From: Mycetocola manganoxydans | GTDB taxonomy: Bacteria > Actinomycetota > Actinomycetes > Actinomycetales > Microbacteriaceae | Direction of reading: 5' to 3' | NCBI RefSeq assembly: GCF_003667545.1 | Contig: NZ_RCUV01000008.1 | Coordinates: 170,604-234,603 of the forward strand | DNA: 64,000 bases | Part shown: positions 53,438 through 62,180 of the stretch, piece by piece | Layout of the letters: each line of letters begins with the position of its first letter | Position numbering within the stretch: position 1 is the stretch's first letter | The notes under the pieces: model-generated | What the model saw: the letters and a program-made list of their open reading frames with translations, nothing else | Told to the model about the DNA's origin: nothing | The model's database searches: none | Position numbers and translations under genes: made by a program

Positions 53438-53772
53438 CCCGCATGCAGGGTGGATGCCGCTGTGACAGGCGGCCCGAGGTCGTTGACGGCTGACGCGACG
53501 CTCCACCGGACCGGAACTACAGCGCCGAACACGGTCAACGGGCGACGCGAGTTGACAGTTGCCTGTCGGAAGACCTTCAACTTGCTGGTCCGGCTGGAAG
53601 CACAAGATTGCGAGTACCCCCAATCTGAGTACGTCAGGGCATCTCCAACCCGCAATCGTTGCCTAGCGCATTGCCGCTCTGAGATAGTTCAACTGAGCAC
53701 GATGGTCGAGTGCATCTCGAACGGCTTGAATGCTCGCGAACTTTCGCCAGATTAGAAACTCGGAGAGCCGAT
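53438..53772. other. Gene-free stretch
   Basis: I see no supported gene, repeat or hairpin. A short frame at 53450-53755 has no family features, no clear ribosome binding site and unusual composition. Confidence 0.4.
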
Positions 53773-54195
53773 ATGGGCAATAAATGGCCAAGAGACAGGT
53801 ACACCGGCCCTGGAGGCGGGCTTTACGCCGGCCCCGGCGGAGGCCTCGACCAGTACAACGGTGGAGGCGCGGATCAATACAACGGCGGTGGCCTCGACCA
53901 GTACAACGGCGGTGGCCTCGACGAATACAACGGCGGTGGGCTGGACCAGTACAACGGCGGTGGGCTGGACCGATACAACGGCGGTGGCTTGGACCAGTAC
54001 AACGGTGGAGGGCTCGACCGCTACAACAAAGGCGGTCTGGATCCGTCGCCCGGCGGAGGGCTATTTGACCTTCCTTGCGAAGAGCCATACAAGGCGTGCA
54101 TCCCGCCGATACATGTCTTCATTCCGGAACTCCGGGCCCGTGGCTATCGGGCAGAAGCTGACATTCTGGCGAAGGCACACGGGCTGGACCTTTAG
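53773..54195 (+). CDS. Octapeptide-repeat protein (GGGLDQYN repeats)
   Basis: A 140-residue protein. After MGNKWPRDRYTGPGGGLYAG, eight tandem octapeptides of the form L-D-Q/R/E-Y-N-G-G-G fill about residues 25-88. A 50-residue tail follows (PYKACIPPIHVFIPELRARG, AEADILAKAHGLDL), which is ordinary and probably helical. Gly/Tyr-rich repeats of this kind in small proteins with an IPP-x-x-VF-I-x-EL-R tail are known to me only as uncharacterised proteins. The repeat region may be flexible or self-associating. Start at ATG 53773. Confidence 0.8.
   Translation: MGNKWPRDRYTGPGGGLYAGPGGGLDQYNGGGADQYNGGGLDQYNGGGLDEYNGGGLDQYNGGGLDRYNGGGLDQYNGGGLDRYNKGGLDPSPGGGLFDLPCEEPYKACIPPIHVFIPELRARGYRAEADILAKAHGLDL
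53845..54036 (+). repeat. Eight tandem 24-base coding repeats
   Basis: Contiguous 24-base units of the type CTCGACCAGTACAACGGCGG plus four bases. Variation is mostly at synonymous positions and in the third residue (Q, E or R), so selection has kept the reading frame and motif. Confidence 0.9.
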
Positions 54196-55102
54196 GACTC
54201 CGGGCACCCAGCTGGGGACGATCTCGCGGCCCACATAACGACAAGCCCCGACCCTCACCGAAGTGAAAGCCGGGGCCTTTAGCCGTTTGCTTAGGCCGCG
54301 GCTAGGACGAAGACACCACGATCAATCAGCCTGCTCAGGTCAAACGAAATCGAGATGATCGAGCGAATCGTTTGCAGAGATGGTCGTCGATCCCATGCCC
54401 AGCCAAAAGCGTCGCGAGCGACACGCCCACATGCGTGAAAAAACGAGAAAATTGTTAGAAACTGCGGGAAAATGTAATACTTAAACCATCGGGTGTGGTG
54501 CGAAGTAGCCATGAGGGCCTTTCATTTGCTCGGTGAAAACAGGCTGGGACCTAAGCTGATTGGCGTCGGTTGGTCACAGCCGTTTTCATTTGTATGAGAC
54601 GAAATTACGTCCTACCAAGGATTTTACTCGTAGTTGGTCGCCTTGGGGAGAACCCCAACCAGTAGTAGTTACACCGGTGTAGTTATCCCCAAGGGTTTCC
54701 ACCGTTTTGTTCCGTTTCCTACTGTTTGTACACCCTTTTATCCACAGCAGGCACTAAGTCGAAACCTCAGCATCTGCGCAGCCGGGCGGCTGAACTGGGG
54801 GTTGAATTCCACAGTTCCGACGCTACGACGCACCTCTGACATAAATTTTCGCTGGGACGACGCTAGTTCGGCGTGTCGCGAGCTCGGAAACTAAGAGTGT
54901 CGCTATGAATCTGACGGTTGCTCCCTCAGGCGCGTCGTCAAGGCTCCTGTGGTCGGCGCCTAAAGGCCGCGATCACAGGGGAACGCATCGCGCAGATCGA
55001 CGCGACTCTGAAGCAGACGGTCAGTTCGCACTTCCGCAAATCGCCATCTGGCCTGAGCTAAAGACGCTTCCTCGGCCGACGAAACCGGCGCACAATGGTG
55101 GG
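54196..55102. other. About 900 bases without a confident gene, AT-richer, with DnaA-box-like words
   Basis: A hairpin at 54242-54281 (GCCCCG/CGGGGC) follows the repeat protein. Between 54,440 and 54,780 the sequence is notably A/T-rich. It contains TACACCGGTGTA, a 12-base palindrome (54670-54681), TTATCCCCA (54683-54691) and a perfect DnaA box, TTATCCACA (54738-54746). Small open frames on both strands have no family features. Confidence 0.5.
54242..54281 (+). terminator. Hairpin after the repeat-protein gene
   Basis: AAGCCCCG pairs with CGGGGCCTT across a 20-base loop, followed by TT. It lies 47 bases after the stop codon. Confidence 0.6.
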
Positions 55103-55237
55103 ATGAAACAAGACCCGGACGACGGCTCATTTGCTGACACTCCGACGTGCCCCCGATGCTTGTTACGTTTCGAGCTTGTCGAGCGATGGGGTGCGGTGGT
55201 GTGGAGGTGCGCCGAGTGCGGACTCGTCCGCATTTGA
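55103..55237 (+). CDS. Small zinc-ribbon protein
   Basis: A 44-residue protein, MKQDPDDGSFADTPTCPRCL followed by LRFELVERWGAVVWRCAECG and LVRI. Two Cys pairs (CPRC and CAEC), 22 residues apart, form a zinc ribbon. The ATG at 55103 has GGTGGG just upstream. An upstream in-frame ATG (54905) would add 66 residues without family features. Such proteins often bind nucleic acid or partner proteins; the function is unknown. Confidence 0.6.
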   Translation: MKQDPDDGSFADTPTCPRCLLRFELVERWGAVVWRCAECGLVRI

Positions 55238-55248
55238 CCCTCGGCAGA

Positions 55249-56208
55249 TCATTCACGTCGGGGTCGACGGGAGCCTCGCTTTTGATTCTGAGCAAACTCG
55301 AGCAGTCGTTGAGACCATTTCGGTTCAACGGAAGCCCACGAGGCCTCCGACGCAAGCTCTTTCCCACGCTCCGCATAACGGTCCGATAGCGCGCTATATT
55401 GCTCCGAAACGAGCTGCATGAACTGCGCTGCGAGCAGGACTGCGAACGGGAGCATTGCCACAACCATGCTCAGCGCTGACGGTGCGATCAAGACCCAACC
55501 CACCGCAGCGGCGATGCTTGCACCAGCCGCCGCAGTGATCAGTGCAGCTAGCAGCCGCCAGCTTAGGTGCCGTCCGCGAGCGAGCTGCCGGTACGCTTCG
55601 GCACGATCGGTCGTCTGAACCTCATCGACGGTTTCCCATTCTGGGCGATCATCCAACTTCGTCGGCCGAAAGAGCATGCGGAGTTCAGCGTCGGAAAGCC
55701 CGTCATAGAGTGGCGTAAGCCCAGCTCGCCGAGACAGCCTGGACAAACGCACACAGATGACAACTAACAGCACCGCGCAGCTAAGTGTGAGTGCCAGGTT
55801 CACTCCCCATCCGATCGGGGAACTGGCGAATCCGATTGACAGAAGCCCAACCGCAGCAGTTAGCCAAAAGCCGAGTACCACTCGAGCAGTGACGCTCCGA
55901 CGAAGAAGCGAACAGTATGGAGGCACCCCCGGCCGCGGACGCGGATACAACAGCGTCGGAAGGTAGCCGTTCAGTACAACGCCTACGAGAAATCCCCCAA
56001 GGATCGATCCAAACGCCGACAAGAGCGCAACCCGAATCCCAGCAGAAAAACCATGTGCGCCGATCCACTCGTGCAGGGCTGCGCCGACGAGTGCCGACCC
56101 CGCGCACAATGCCATGGTCGTAGCGACCGCGAAACAACAAAGAACTACGGACCACTGGACGAACGACCGCGGTATTACAAACCGCTGTTCCGACCGGCTG
56201 ACATACAT
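55249..56208 (-). CDS. Membrane protein with about six spans and soluble middle region
   Basis: A 319-residue protein. Three hydrophobic segments fill about residues 20-135 (WSVVLCCFAVATTMALCAGSAL, LLSAFGSILGGFLVGVVLNG, VLGFWLTAAVGLLSIGFA). A charged middle contains TPLYDGLSDAELRMLFRPTK, and two more spans precede a cytoplasmic, basic C terminus (EQYSALSDRYAERGKELA). The start at 56208 follows TGGAG; the longer frame back to 56502 overlaps the recombinase. No family recognised. Confidence 0.75.
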   Translation of the reverse strand: MYVSRSEQRFVIPRSFVQWSVVLCCFAVATTMALCAGSALVGAALHEWIGAHGFSAGIRVALLSAFGSILGGFLVGVVLNGYLPTLLYPRPRPGVPPYCSLLRRSVTARVVLGFWLTAAVGLLSIGFASSPIGWGVNLALTLSCAVLLVVICVRLSRLSRRAGLTPLYDGLSDAELRMLFRPTKLDDRPEWETVDEVQTTDRAEAYRQLARGRHLSWRLLAALITAAAGASIAAAVGWVLIAPSALSMVVAMLPFAVLLAAQFMQLVSEQYSALSDRYAERGKELASEASWASVEPKWSQRLLEFAQNQKRGSRRPRRE

Positions 56209-56290
56209 GAGACTCCAAGGGCGAGGCGACCGGTCGAACAAGACTGAATCACGTTTTGCGCATCCAGTAGACATGGCCAACTCTATGCGG

Positions 56291-56872
56291 CTAGATCTTC
56301 GCTTCCTGGGTGCGTCGATACAGGGTCGCTCTTGACATACCAAGATCCCTCGCCACGTCGGTTGCCGGTTGCCCAGCCGCGAGGAGTCGCTTCGCATTCG
56401 CGATCTGGCTCTCCGTGAACTGTTGACGTCGTCCGCCGATATCTTTCCCGGCGGCGCGCCGTTTGCTGACGCTGTCCCGAACACGCTCCCGCTTGATTTC
56501 AAGCTCCATCTGGGCCAGAGCAGCCATGACGGTAAAGACCATACTGCCCATTGGAGTGGCCGTGTCGACGTTCGAGCCGCCTAGGTTGAGCACACGAAGG
56601 GCGGCTCCGCGGTCGTCCAATTGCGACGCCAGTGCGAGCAAGTTCACTGTGGACCTTGCCAGCCGATCGAGAGTGGGCACGACGAGAGTATCGCCGCTCT
56701 CAAGTGCCGCCATGGCGCAGTCAAACTGGGGTCGGCTCGCCTTTGCCCCGCTGACTCCGCGGTCAATATAGAGGTCGTCACGACGAACACCGCACGCAAG
56801 CAAGTCGATCTCTTGACGATCTGTGTTTTGAGTTCGCGTTGAGACGCGACCGTATCCGATCAGCTTTGCCAT
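56291..56872 (-). CDS. Serine recombinase (resolvase/invertase family)
   Basis: A 193-residue site-specific recombinase of the Hin/Gin/Tn3 resolvase size. The catalytic Ser is in IGYGRVSTRTQNTDRQ (about residue 10). YIDRGVSGAKASRPQ and LVVPTLDRLARS supply the conserved Arg residues. A C-terminal helix-turn-helix (ATDVARDLGMSRATLYR) is the DNA-binding domain. The ATG at 56872 follows AGGAGAA. A 12-base word repeats just upstream of the gene. It is the only mobility gene seen here. Confidence 0.93.
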   Translation of the reverse strand: MAKLIGYGRVSTRTQNTDRQEIDLLACGVRRDDLYIDRGVSGAKASRPQFDCAMAALESGDTLVVPTLDRLARSTVNLLALASQLDDRGAALRVLNLGGSNVDTATPMGSMVFTVMAALAQMELEIKRERVRDSVSKRRAAGKDIGGRRQQFTESQIANAKRLLAAGQPATDVARDLGMSRATLYRRTQEAKI

Positions 56873-57382
56873 GGGTTCTCCTGTCTCGTAACCGTCGGTT
56901 ACTACCCGAAAAGTAGCGCCCACCTACGACACGGGGTTACGAGACATGTTGCGGGCCCTGAAAAGGCGCCAGTAGTGTCTCACCGAAAGCGTCTCGCAAT
57001 CGTTGGGATAGGAGACGTCGGTTGACGATGGTGTCACGTAAGGGGTCCCTGAACGGGAACCTCAAAAGGGCGGGGCTAGCGCGACTTGGCGGCCCCGTAA
57101 CTTCATCGGGGCAGAGAACGCGGGGAAGTGTCTGTCGGACGTCCCTCTTCTGAACACCCACGATTTGTGTGCCCTCGGGCTGTGGAGATTGGTGCTCTCT
57201 GGCGGTGTTCTATGATCGCTTCGTGTCGCTGCCGATGACGAGACTTGGTTCTCTACACGCCGTGTCGAGCAGATGGGTGGCCATGGAGGCGCTTCTAAAA
57301 GCGCCCTTACTCTACAACGCACTCTTTCCGATGGAGAGAAAGGCTCTGGGAAACGATACAGCTGATGCTGTATAGTCATCGC
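56873..57382. other. Recombinase upstream region with repeats, no gene
   Basis: TGTCTCGTAACC (56882-56893) is the reverse complement of GGTTACGAGACA (56935-56946). GTAACC also pairs with GGTTAC inside the first copy. The same word occurs again near 63,813. Another inverted pair, GGCGCTT (57288-57294) and AAGCGCC (57299-57305), lies before the cmtR operator. No coding frame here is convincing. Confidence 0.6.
57356..57373. promoter_or_regulatory. CmtR-type operator
   Basis: ATACAGC TGAT GCTGTAT is a perfect 7-base inverted repeat, ten bases before the cmtR ATG at 57383. Its position suits autoregulation of the cmtR-transporter operon. Confidence 0.75.
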
Positions 57383-57736
57383 ATGCTGACTATTGCGACA
57401 CGTCTTGACGTGATGAACCGCCTCGGCCGCGCCATGGCCGATCCGACACGTTCCCGAATTCTTATGACCCTGATGAGCGGTCCGAGCTATCCCGCAGTTT
57501 TGTCACGTGACCTCGAGCTGAGCCGCTCCAACGTCTCGAACCACCTCACCTGTCTCCGCGATTGCGGCATCGTTGTGGCTGAGCCGGAAGGGCGTCAAAC
57601 CCGTTATGAGATTGCTGACCCCCACCTGGCGCGCGCTCTCACTGCTCTCATTGAGGTGACCCTCGCGGTCGATGAGAACGCACCGTGCATCGATCCCGCC
57701 TGCTCCGTCGATGGCTGCTGCGAGGTGACCCGATGA
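57383..57736 (+). CDS. cmtR: Cd/Pb-responsive ArsR-family repressor CmtR
   Basis: A 117-residue winged-helix sensor. ATRLDVMNRLGRAMADPTRS followed by RILMTLMSG is the family N terminus. The recognition helix LSRSNVSNHLTCLRDC carries two Cys ligands four residues apart, and the C-terminal ACSVDGCC supplies the third. This Cys set defines the cadmium/lead-binding CmtR type. It overlaps the transporter gene (ATGA), and a clear operator lies just upstream. ATG 57365 is possible but lies within the operator. Confidence 0.92.
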   Translation: MLTIATRLDVMNRLGRAMADPTRSRILMTLMSGPSYPAVLSRDLELSRSNVSNHLTCLRDCGIVVAEPEGRQTRYEIADPHLARALTALIEVTLAVDENAPCIDPACSVDGCCEVTR

Positions 57737-58404
57737 GCGCAACTATCACCGATGCCCGCCGCACCGTTCTCCACCGCCGCGTGCGCCTGATCGTGGCTTT
57801 CACCATTACATATAACGTGATCGAGGCCATCGTCGCGATCTGGGCAGGCGCTCTCGCGTCCTCCGCCGCTCTCATCGGTTTCGGCCTTGACTCCATCGTG
57901 GAAGTGCTCTCCGCTCTCGCCGTGGCGTGGCAGTTCACCAGGAAGGATCCCGAGCGCTGGGAGAAAGCCACGGTGCGTGCTATCGGTATCGCGTTCTTCG
58001 CCCTGGCCGCCTACGTCATCATCGACTCCGTACTGTCGCTGACCGGCGCACAGGACGTCGATCACAGCCCACTCGGCATCGGCATCGCAACCCTGAGCCT
58101 GCTGATTATGCCCCTGTTGGCGTGGTTCGAATTCCGCACCGGCCGGGAACTTGGTTCGAAGAGCGTTATGGCGGATGCCAAGCAGCTCCTTTTGTGCATC
58201 TACCTTTCCGGGACTGTGCTCATCGGGCTTCTCCTCAACAGCCTGTTCGGATGGGCCTGGGCGGATTCCCTTGCCGCGCTCGTCGTCGCCGTGCTCGCTA
58301 TCCGTGAGGGCATCGAGGCTTGGCGCGGTGATGTTGAATCGCCGTTCGAAGTCCTCGGAGAAATGGTCGAGGACACCGAAAAAAACGAGGCCGCCCGGAG
58401 CTAA
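57733..58404 (+). CDS. Cation transporter paired with CmtR (CDF-like)
   Basis: A 223-residue membrane protein with about six hydrophobic segments. The pattern SSAALIGFGLDSIVEVLSAL in span 2 and MADAKQLLLCIYLSG in span 5 resembles the metal-site spans of cation diffusion facilitators (Asp residues in GLDS and MADAK). The C-terminal cytoplasmic domain is short, unlike ordinary CDF proteins. It is coupled to cmtR, so Cd2+, Pb2+ or Zn2+ efflux is the likely role. Confidence 0.85.
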   Translation: MSATITDARRTVLHRRVRLIVAFTITYNVIEAIVAIWAGALASSAALIGFGLDSIVEVLSALAVAWQFTRKDPERWEKATVRAIGIAFFALAAYVIIDSVLSLTGAQDVDHSPLGIGIATLSLLIMPLLAWFEFRTGRELGSKSVMADAKQLLLCIYLSGTVLIGLLLNSLFGWAWADSLAALVVAVLAIREGIEAWRGDVESPFEVLGEMVEDTEKNEAARS

Positions 58405-58727
58405 GACCACCGAGATCCCCTATCGGCGTCGTCTGATAGGGGATCGCTTGGCGACGAGGGCCGTCCCGCTGAGGGTTCGTGACGGGCCAAGTTCGCGAAG
58501 CGATCCGCTTTGAGGGTCGCTCCGTGCGAACTGCTGATTTCACGAGCTGGTCGTCGCCGGTTGCCGCCCCGAGTTCGACCGCTGTGATGTCCTGATGTCC
58601 ATAATCGAGACTTGGAGGATGCGATATTTGCCGCGCATAGGCACGGCCATGATGGTCCCGAGTGTCCCTTCGGCCCCCAGCATCGGGCGGTTTTTCGATA
58701 GCCTTGCATGAAACCCTGGGGGAAACG
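58405..58727. other. Terminator and gene-free stretch before the OLD nuclease
   Basis: A perfect 11-base hairpin, GATCCCCTATC/GATAGGGGATC (58414-58445), lies just after the transporter. The next 280 bases hold no supported gene; the promoter of the nuclease must lie here. Confidence 0.6.
58414..58445 (+). terminator. Hairpin terminator of the cmtR operon
   Basis: GATCCCCTATC pairs perfectly with GATAGGGGATC around a ten-base loop, ten bases after the transporter stop codon. Confidence 0.85.
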
Positions 58728-60479
58728 ATGCGGCTAGTAGAAGTCACCGTCAAGAACTATCGATCAATCGAGTCACAGACGAAGTTCGGTGTCGAAGACC
58801 TCACCAGCTTGATTGGACCAAACAATGAGGGCAAGACGAACCTGCTTCGCGCGTTGGCTCTGGGAATGTTCCTAATCGAAAGATGGGGCTCACTACCCGA
58901 ACGCATTTCGGGTCAAGCTGAACTAAGCGGACCAGACGCTGCGATGCTCCTGCGTGGTTCGCGAGGTGTGGGCGTTTCCAGACGCTCCGACAGCATCGGC
59001 TACAACTGGTCCGACGATTACCCACTCGCGAAGCAAGAACGAAAAGGGACGCACCCCACGGTTTTGAGACTGAAGTTCAAGCTAACTGACGAAGAGATCC
59101 GCGACTTCACTCAAGCGACCGGAATCAGTAACAATGGTGAGCTTCCTGTGGAGATTAGTTTGTCGAGAGCCGCTGCTTCGTTCGGGGTACTCAAGCCCGG
59201 CCGCGGCGCTGCGGGGCATAAGGCCAAAGCTTCCGAAATTGCTGGCTTTATAGCCCAACGGCTTAGTTTCGTTCTGATTCCGGCGGTCCGGACCGTCGAG
59301 CAGGCCAGGACGCTACTGAACGATCTCGCCCGGCTACGCATCCGCGAAATCGCGAAGTCCGAAGAATATATGGAACTCTCGCGAAAGCTAAGTGATCTGC
59401 GGCAAATCGCGGTAGACGGAGTCAGCTCCGAACTGACGGCCTCTGTCCGCCGCTATCTGCCATCGGTCACCGATATTCAGGTTGTTACCACCGACTTCGA
59501 GCGTTCCGACACCGTCGATGACGTTCTCATAAATGATGGATCCGTGACCTCGATTGCGAATAAGGGCGACGGCGTCAAGAGCCTCGTGACGCTCGCCCTG
59601 ATCCAAGAACTCGCCCGCGAGAATGCGAAGAGCCACAGCTTCATTCTCGCGGTTGATGAGCCGGAAGCGCATCTACATTCCACGGCTGTCCACGAACTTC
59701 AGGTTCTGTTTCAAGATCTTTCCACAGATCAGCAGGTCATTTTGGCTACACACAACCCTATCTTTGTGAATCGCGACAAGATCGACTCAAACGTCTTGGT
59801 GCTAGCGAATGAAGCTAAGCCCGCCAAATCGATCGCTCAAATCCGTCAAGCAATCGGCGTTCTGCTGCACGACAACCTCGACTCGGCAGAAACGGTTGTC
59901 CTTGTCGAGGGTGTCACCGACACAAATGTCTTACCGAGGCTTCTCACTCTTGGCGATCCGCATCTAACCTCCGATATTCAATCTGGACGTGTCATCTTCA
60001 AAGCGACAACAGGAACGGGGAAGCTTCGGCAGCACATTGTCCGTGAGAAGTCGACTGTTTGCAGAATCATTGCCGTCCTTGACGGAGACGAGGCCGGGCA
60101 ACAAGAAGCGAAGCGATTAAGAGATGAATCTCTCCTGGTTACAGGAAACATTTTCCTAATCAGAGACACCAATCGCAAGTTCTCAGAACTCGAGGACATT
60201 CTGGAGCCTCGGGTTTACCTCGAGTCGCTGTCCAGTGAATTGGACCGTACCTTCCAAGCGAAACACTTCTCGAACCGCTCGCGAAAATGGTCCAAGAATC
60301 TGGAAGCTGCGGCGCATTCGCTAGGCGTAGCGGAGGAAGGCCTGGAACTCGTTACCCGGGCAAAGCGCGCGGTGGCAGCTGCGGTGGCAGGCGCCGTCGC
60401 GCCCGCTGTGAAGGCGGACGCACAAGAAAATCTTGACGCACTCAAAGCGCTGATCTGGCCGTCGTCCACGCCAAGGTGA
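58728..60479 (+). CDS. OLD-family ATPase/TOPRIM nuclease
   Basis: A 583-residue protein. The AAA ATPase half starts MRLVEVTVKNYRSIES, with Walker A GPNNEGKTNLL at about residues 30-40 and Walker B ILAVDEPEAHLHS at about 310. A TOPRIM half follows: VVLVEGVTDTNVLPRL (catalytic Glu, about 393) and IIAVLDGDEAGQQ (DxD, about 451). This is the class 1 OLD layout. Relatives act in phage exclusion and, with helicase partners, in Gabija-type defence; no UvrD-like helicase is present here. The ATG at 58728 follows GGGGG. Confidence 0.92.
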   Translation: MRLVEVTVKNYRSIESQTKFGVEDLTSLIGPNNEGKTNLLRALALGMFLIERWGSLPERISGQAELSGPDAAMLLRGSRGVGVSRRSDSIGYNWSDDYPLAKQERKGTHPTVLRLKFKLTDEEIRDFTQATGISNNGELPVEISLSRAAASFGVLKPGRGAAGHKAKASEIAGFIAQRLSFVLIPAVRTVEQARTLLNDLARLRIREIAKSEEYMELSRKLSDLRQIAVDGVSSELTASVRRYLPSVTDIQVVTTDFERSDTVDDVLINDGSVTSIANKGDGVKSLVTLALIQELARENAKSHSFILAVDEPEAHLHSTAVHELQVLFQDLSTDQQVILATHNPIFVNRDKIDSNVLVLANEAKPAKSIAQIRQAIGVLLHDNLDSAETVVLVEGVTDTNVLPRLLTLGDPHLTSDIQSGRVIFKATTGTGKLRQHIVREKSTVCRIIAVLDGDEAGQQEAKRLRDESLLVTGNIFLIRDTNRKFSELEDILEPRVYLESLSSELDRTFQAKHFSNRSRKWSKNLEAAAHSLGVAEEGLELVTRAKRAVAAAVAGAVAPAVKADAQENLDALKALIWPSSTPR

Positions 60480-60709
60480 GTTCATGATGATCCCGCATGG
60501 TGCTCGCGCGGGTTGCTCCCGGCCCTCCGTCCGGTCTGAAAACAACTGCACCGACTTCACGAACAGACCGTCTGGCGTTGCCGGAGATTGCTCCGGTCCG
60601 CAAAACTTCGTGCCGCTCTGTGCTCGAGGACGCGGCGACTCGTTCACGCCTTTCCGCTTCCTCAATCGTAGGCAAAAGCAAAATACGTTCACAGTGAGAG
60701 GGATGAGAC

Positions 60710-61957
60710 GTGACTGAGAACACCGGCCGCCGGTTCGTACTCGATTCTTACAGCCGAGTTGTCGGCCGCATGCTCGGCGTATTTTTCATCCCGTTCGCAC
60801 TCACTTACGGGATCCTGTACGTTTCCGGCCTCGTCATCGACACGGCCACGGTTGCAAATCGCTCCAACAGCGACATCGCGAGCCGGGACTCGTTCGAGGA
60901 CTTTTTCGATCGCTGGATAGAGATAAACACCGCCTTATTCGTGTGGCAAGATCCCCTAGCGGTATGTGGAGTTCTAGCGACCTTGGCTATCGCCATACAG
61001 GTGGCAGTACATAGCGTCAGATCCGAGCACACCGTAGCGAGTCCTTACGCGGCCACCCGGGCGAAAGTATTTACCGCAATCGCCACAGGCGTAGGTGGGC
61101 TCGTCATGGTGTGCTCGTTTTGGACGGTTCTGTCTGACTTTGCGACAGGCGACTCTGCGCAGCCCGCTTCGGGCGCATTGACGCTCATCGTCATAGCTTT
61201 AGTCACTGTCGGGCTTTGTGTCGACGCAGCGCGTGTAGTTACCACACAGGAGCTCTCCGTCCGGGTGCCTGCCGCTGAAGCGATGCGGAAGACTCGTCTG
61301 AGGCGTCACACGATGATCAAGCGAGATTTGCCAGGCGGCTCTCGGCTAGTGGTGTGGGGCCTGTTGATTTTCGTTCTCCTGTCTGCAACGCCGACGTTGA
61401 TTTTCATGATCATCAAAGTATTGGGCCCAGTCGAGGGAGAAAGGGAGTGGGGTCAATGGCTTGGTTTGGCAGTTGAATCGAGTCTGGTTGGCCCATTCAT
61501 TCTTGCGTTCCTATTACTTCCGGCGCTTGGCCTTACTCTGCTACTGACCTTGAGTAAGGCACGATGGTATGACTGGACAACGTTCCTGCTTTTGGGGCTC
61601 CTCCTCTTTGGCGGGTTGTTCATTGGCGGGTGGGTGGGCTTGACTACCGTTCCGGATGAGCCACAAAGAATCGTTGCTCTGATGTTCCTTGCGTATTCTC
61701 CTGTAGCACTCATATCAATGGTGGTTGCGGCGGCGCAATCGACACGGAGAAAGTCAGGGCTCGCGACGAGGCACCCCTTTGGAGTTCATGGACTGATCCG
61801 TCTCGCGTGCGTGAGCGTTTCCCGTCGCCTCTGCGCGTCGTCTATTGCCAGCGTGCGATGGTTGAACGAGCAGTTGCGCGGTGATGACCAGACGACAGCG
61901 AGTCCTGTAAGTCCGTCGCGTCCAGTCCAAAGGGGCTTGCTTCGCTGGTTCGGCTGA
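60710..61957 (+). CDS. Multi-pass membrane protein, function unknown
   Basis: A 415-residue protein with about nine hydrophobic segments (FFIPFALTYGILYVSGLV, PLAVCGVLATLAIAIQVAV, LVVWGLLIFVLLSATPTLIFMIIKV, GPFILAFLLLPALGLTLLL and others). A polar loop of about 40 residues follows the first span. The GTG at 60710 follows GAGAGGGAT. It lies 230 bases downstream of the OLD nuclease on the same strand. I recognise no family; a pore-like partner of the nuclease is speculation. Confidence 0.75.
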   Translation: MTENTGRRFVLDSYSRVVGRMLGVFFIPFALTYGILYVSGLVIDTATVANRSNSDIASRDSFEDFFDRWIEINTALFVWQDPLAVCGVLATLAIAIQVAVHSVRSEHTVASPYAATRAKVFTAIATGVGGLVMVCSFWTVLSDFATGDSAQPASGALTLIVIALVTVGLCVDAARVVTTQELSVRVPAAEAMRKTRLRRHTMIKRDLPGGSRLVVWGLLIFVLLSATPTLIFMIIKVLGPVEGEREWGQWLGLAVESSLVGPFILAFLLLPALGLTLLLTLSKARWYDWTTFLLLGLLLFGGLFIGGWVGLTTVPDEPQRIVALMFLAYSPVALISMVVAAAQSTRRKSGLATRHPFGVHGLIRLACVSVSRRLCASSIASVRWLNEQLRGDDQTTASPVSPSRPVQRGLLRWFG

Positions 61958-62180
61958 AAAGCTCACTTCACTACAAACGACAGAGCACTATTGGCGACCG
62001 GAGGATCTCCGGCCGCGAGTTCCGTTCAACGACATGCAAATCCGCGCCGCATGACCCGAGTCGAGGGGATTCCGCTGGGCCGACCTACGAATCAGCGGCT
62101 TACGTTGATAACGGCGCCGGTCATCGAACCAGACGAGCCAGCCGGGCGAAAGACCGGTGGATGCGGCGAAGAAGTAACTG

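Noticed and set aside
53845..54036. Tandem 24-base repeats that could be taken for a CRISPR array
   Set aside because: The units are contiguous with no spacers and keep one reading frame inside a protein gene.
54291..54512. 73-residue minus-strand frame in the AT-rich gap
   Set aside because: Composition and lack of ribosome binding site do not support a gene.
58728..60479. Gabija defence system
   Set aside because: The OLD nuclease fits GajA in outline, but no UvrD-like GajB helicase is encoded next to it.
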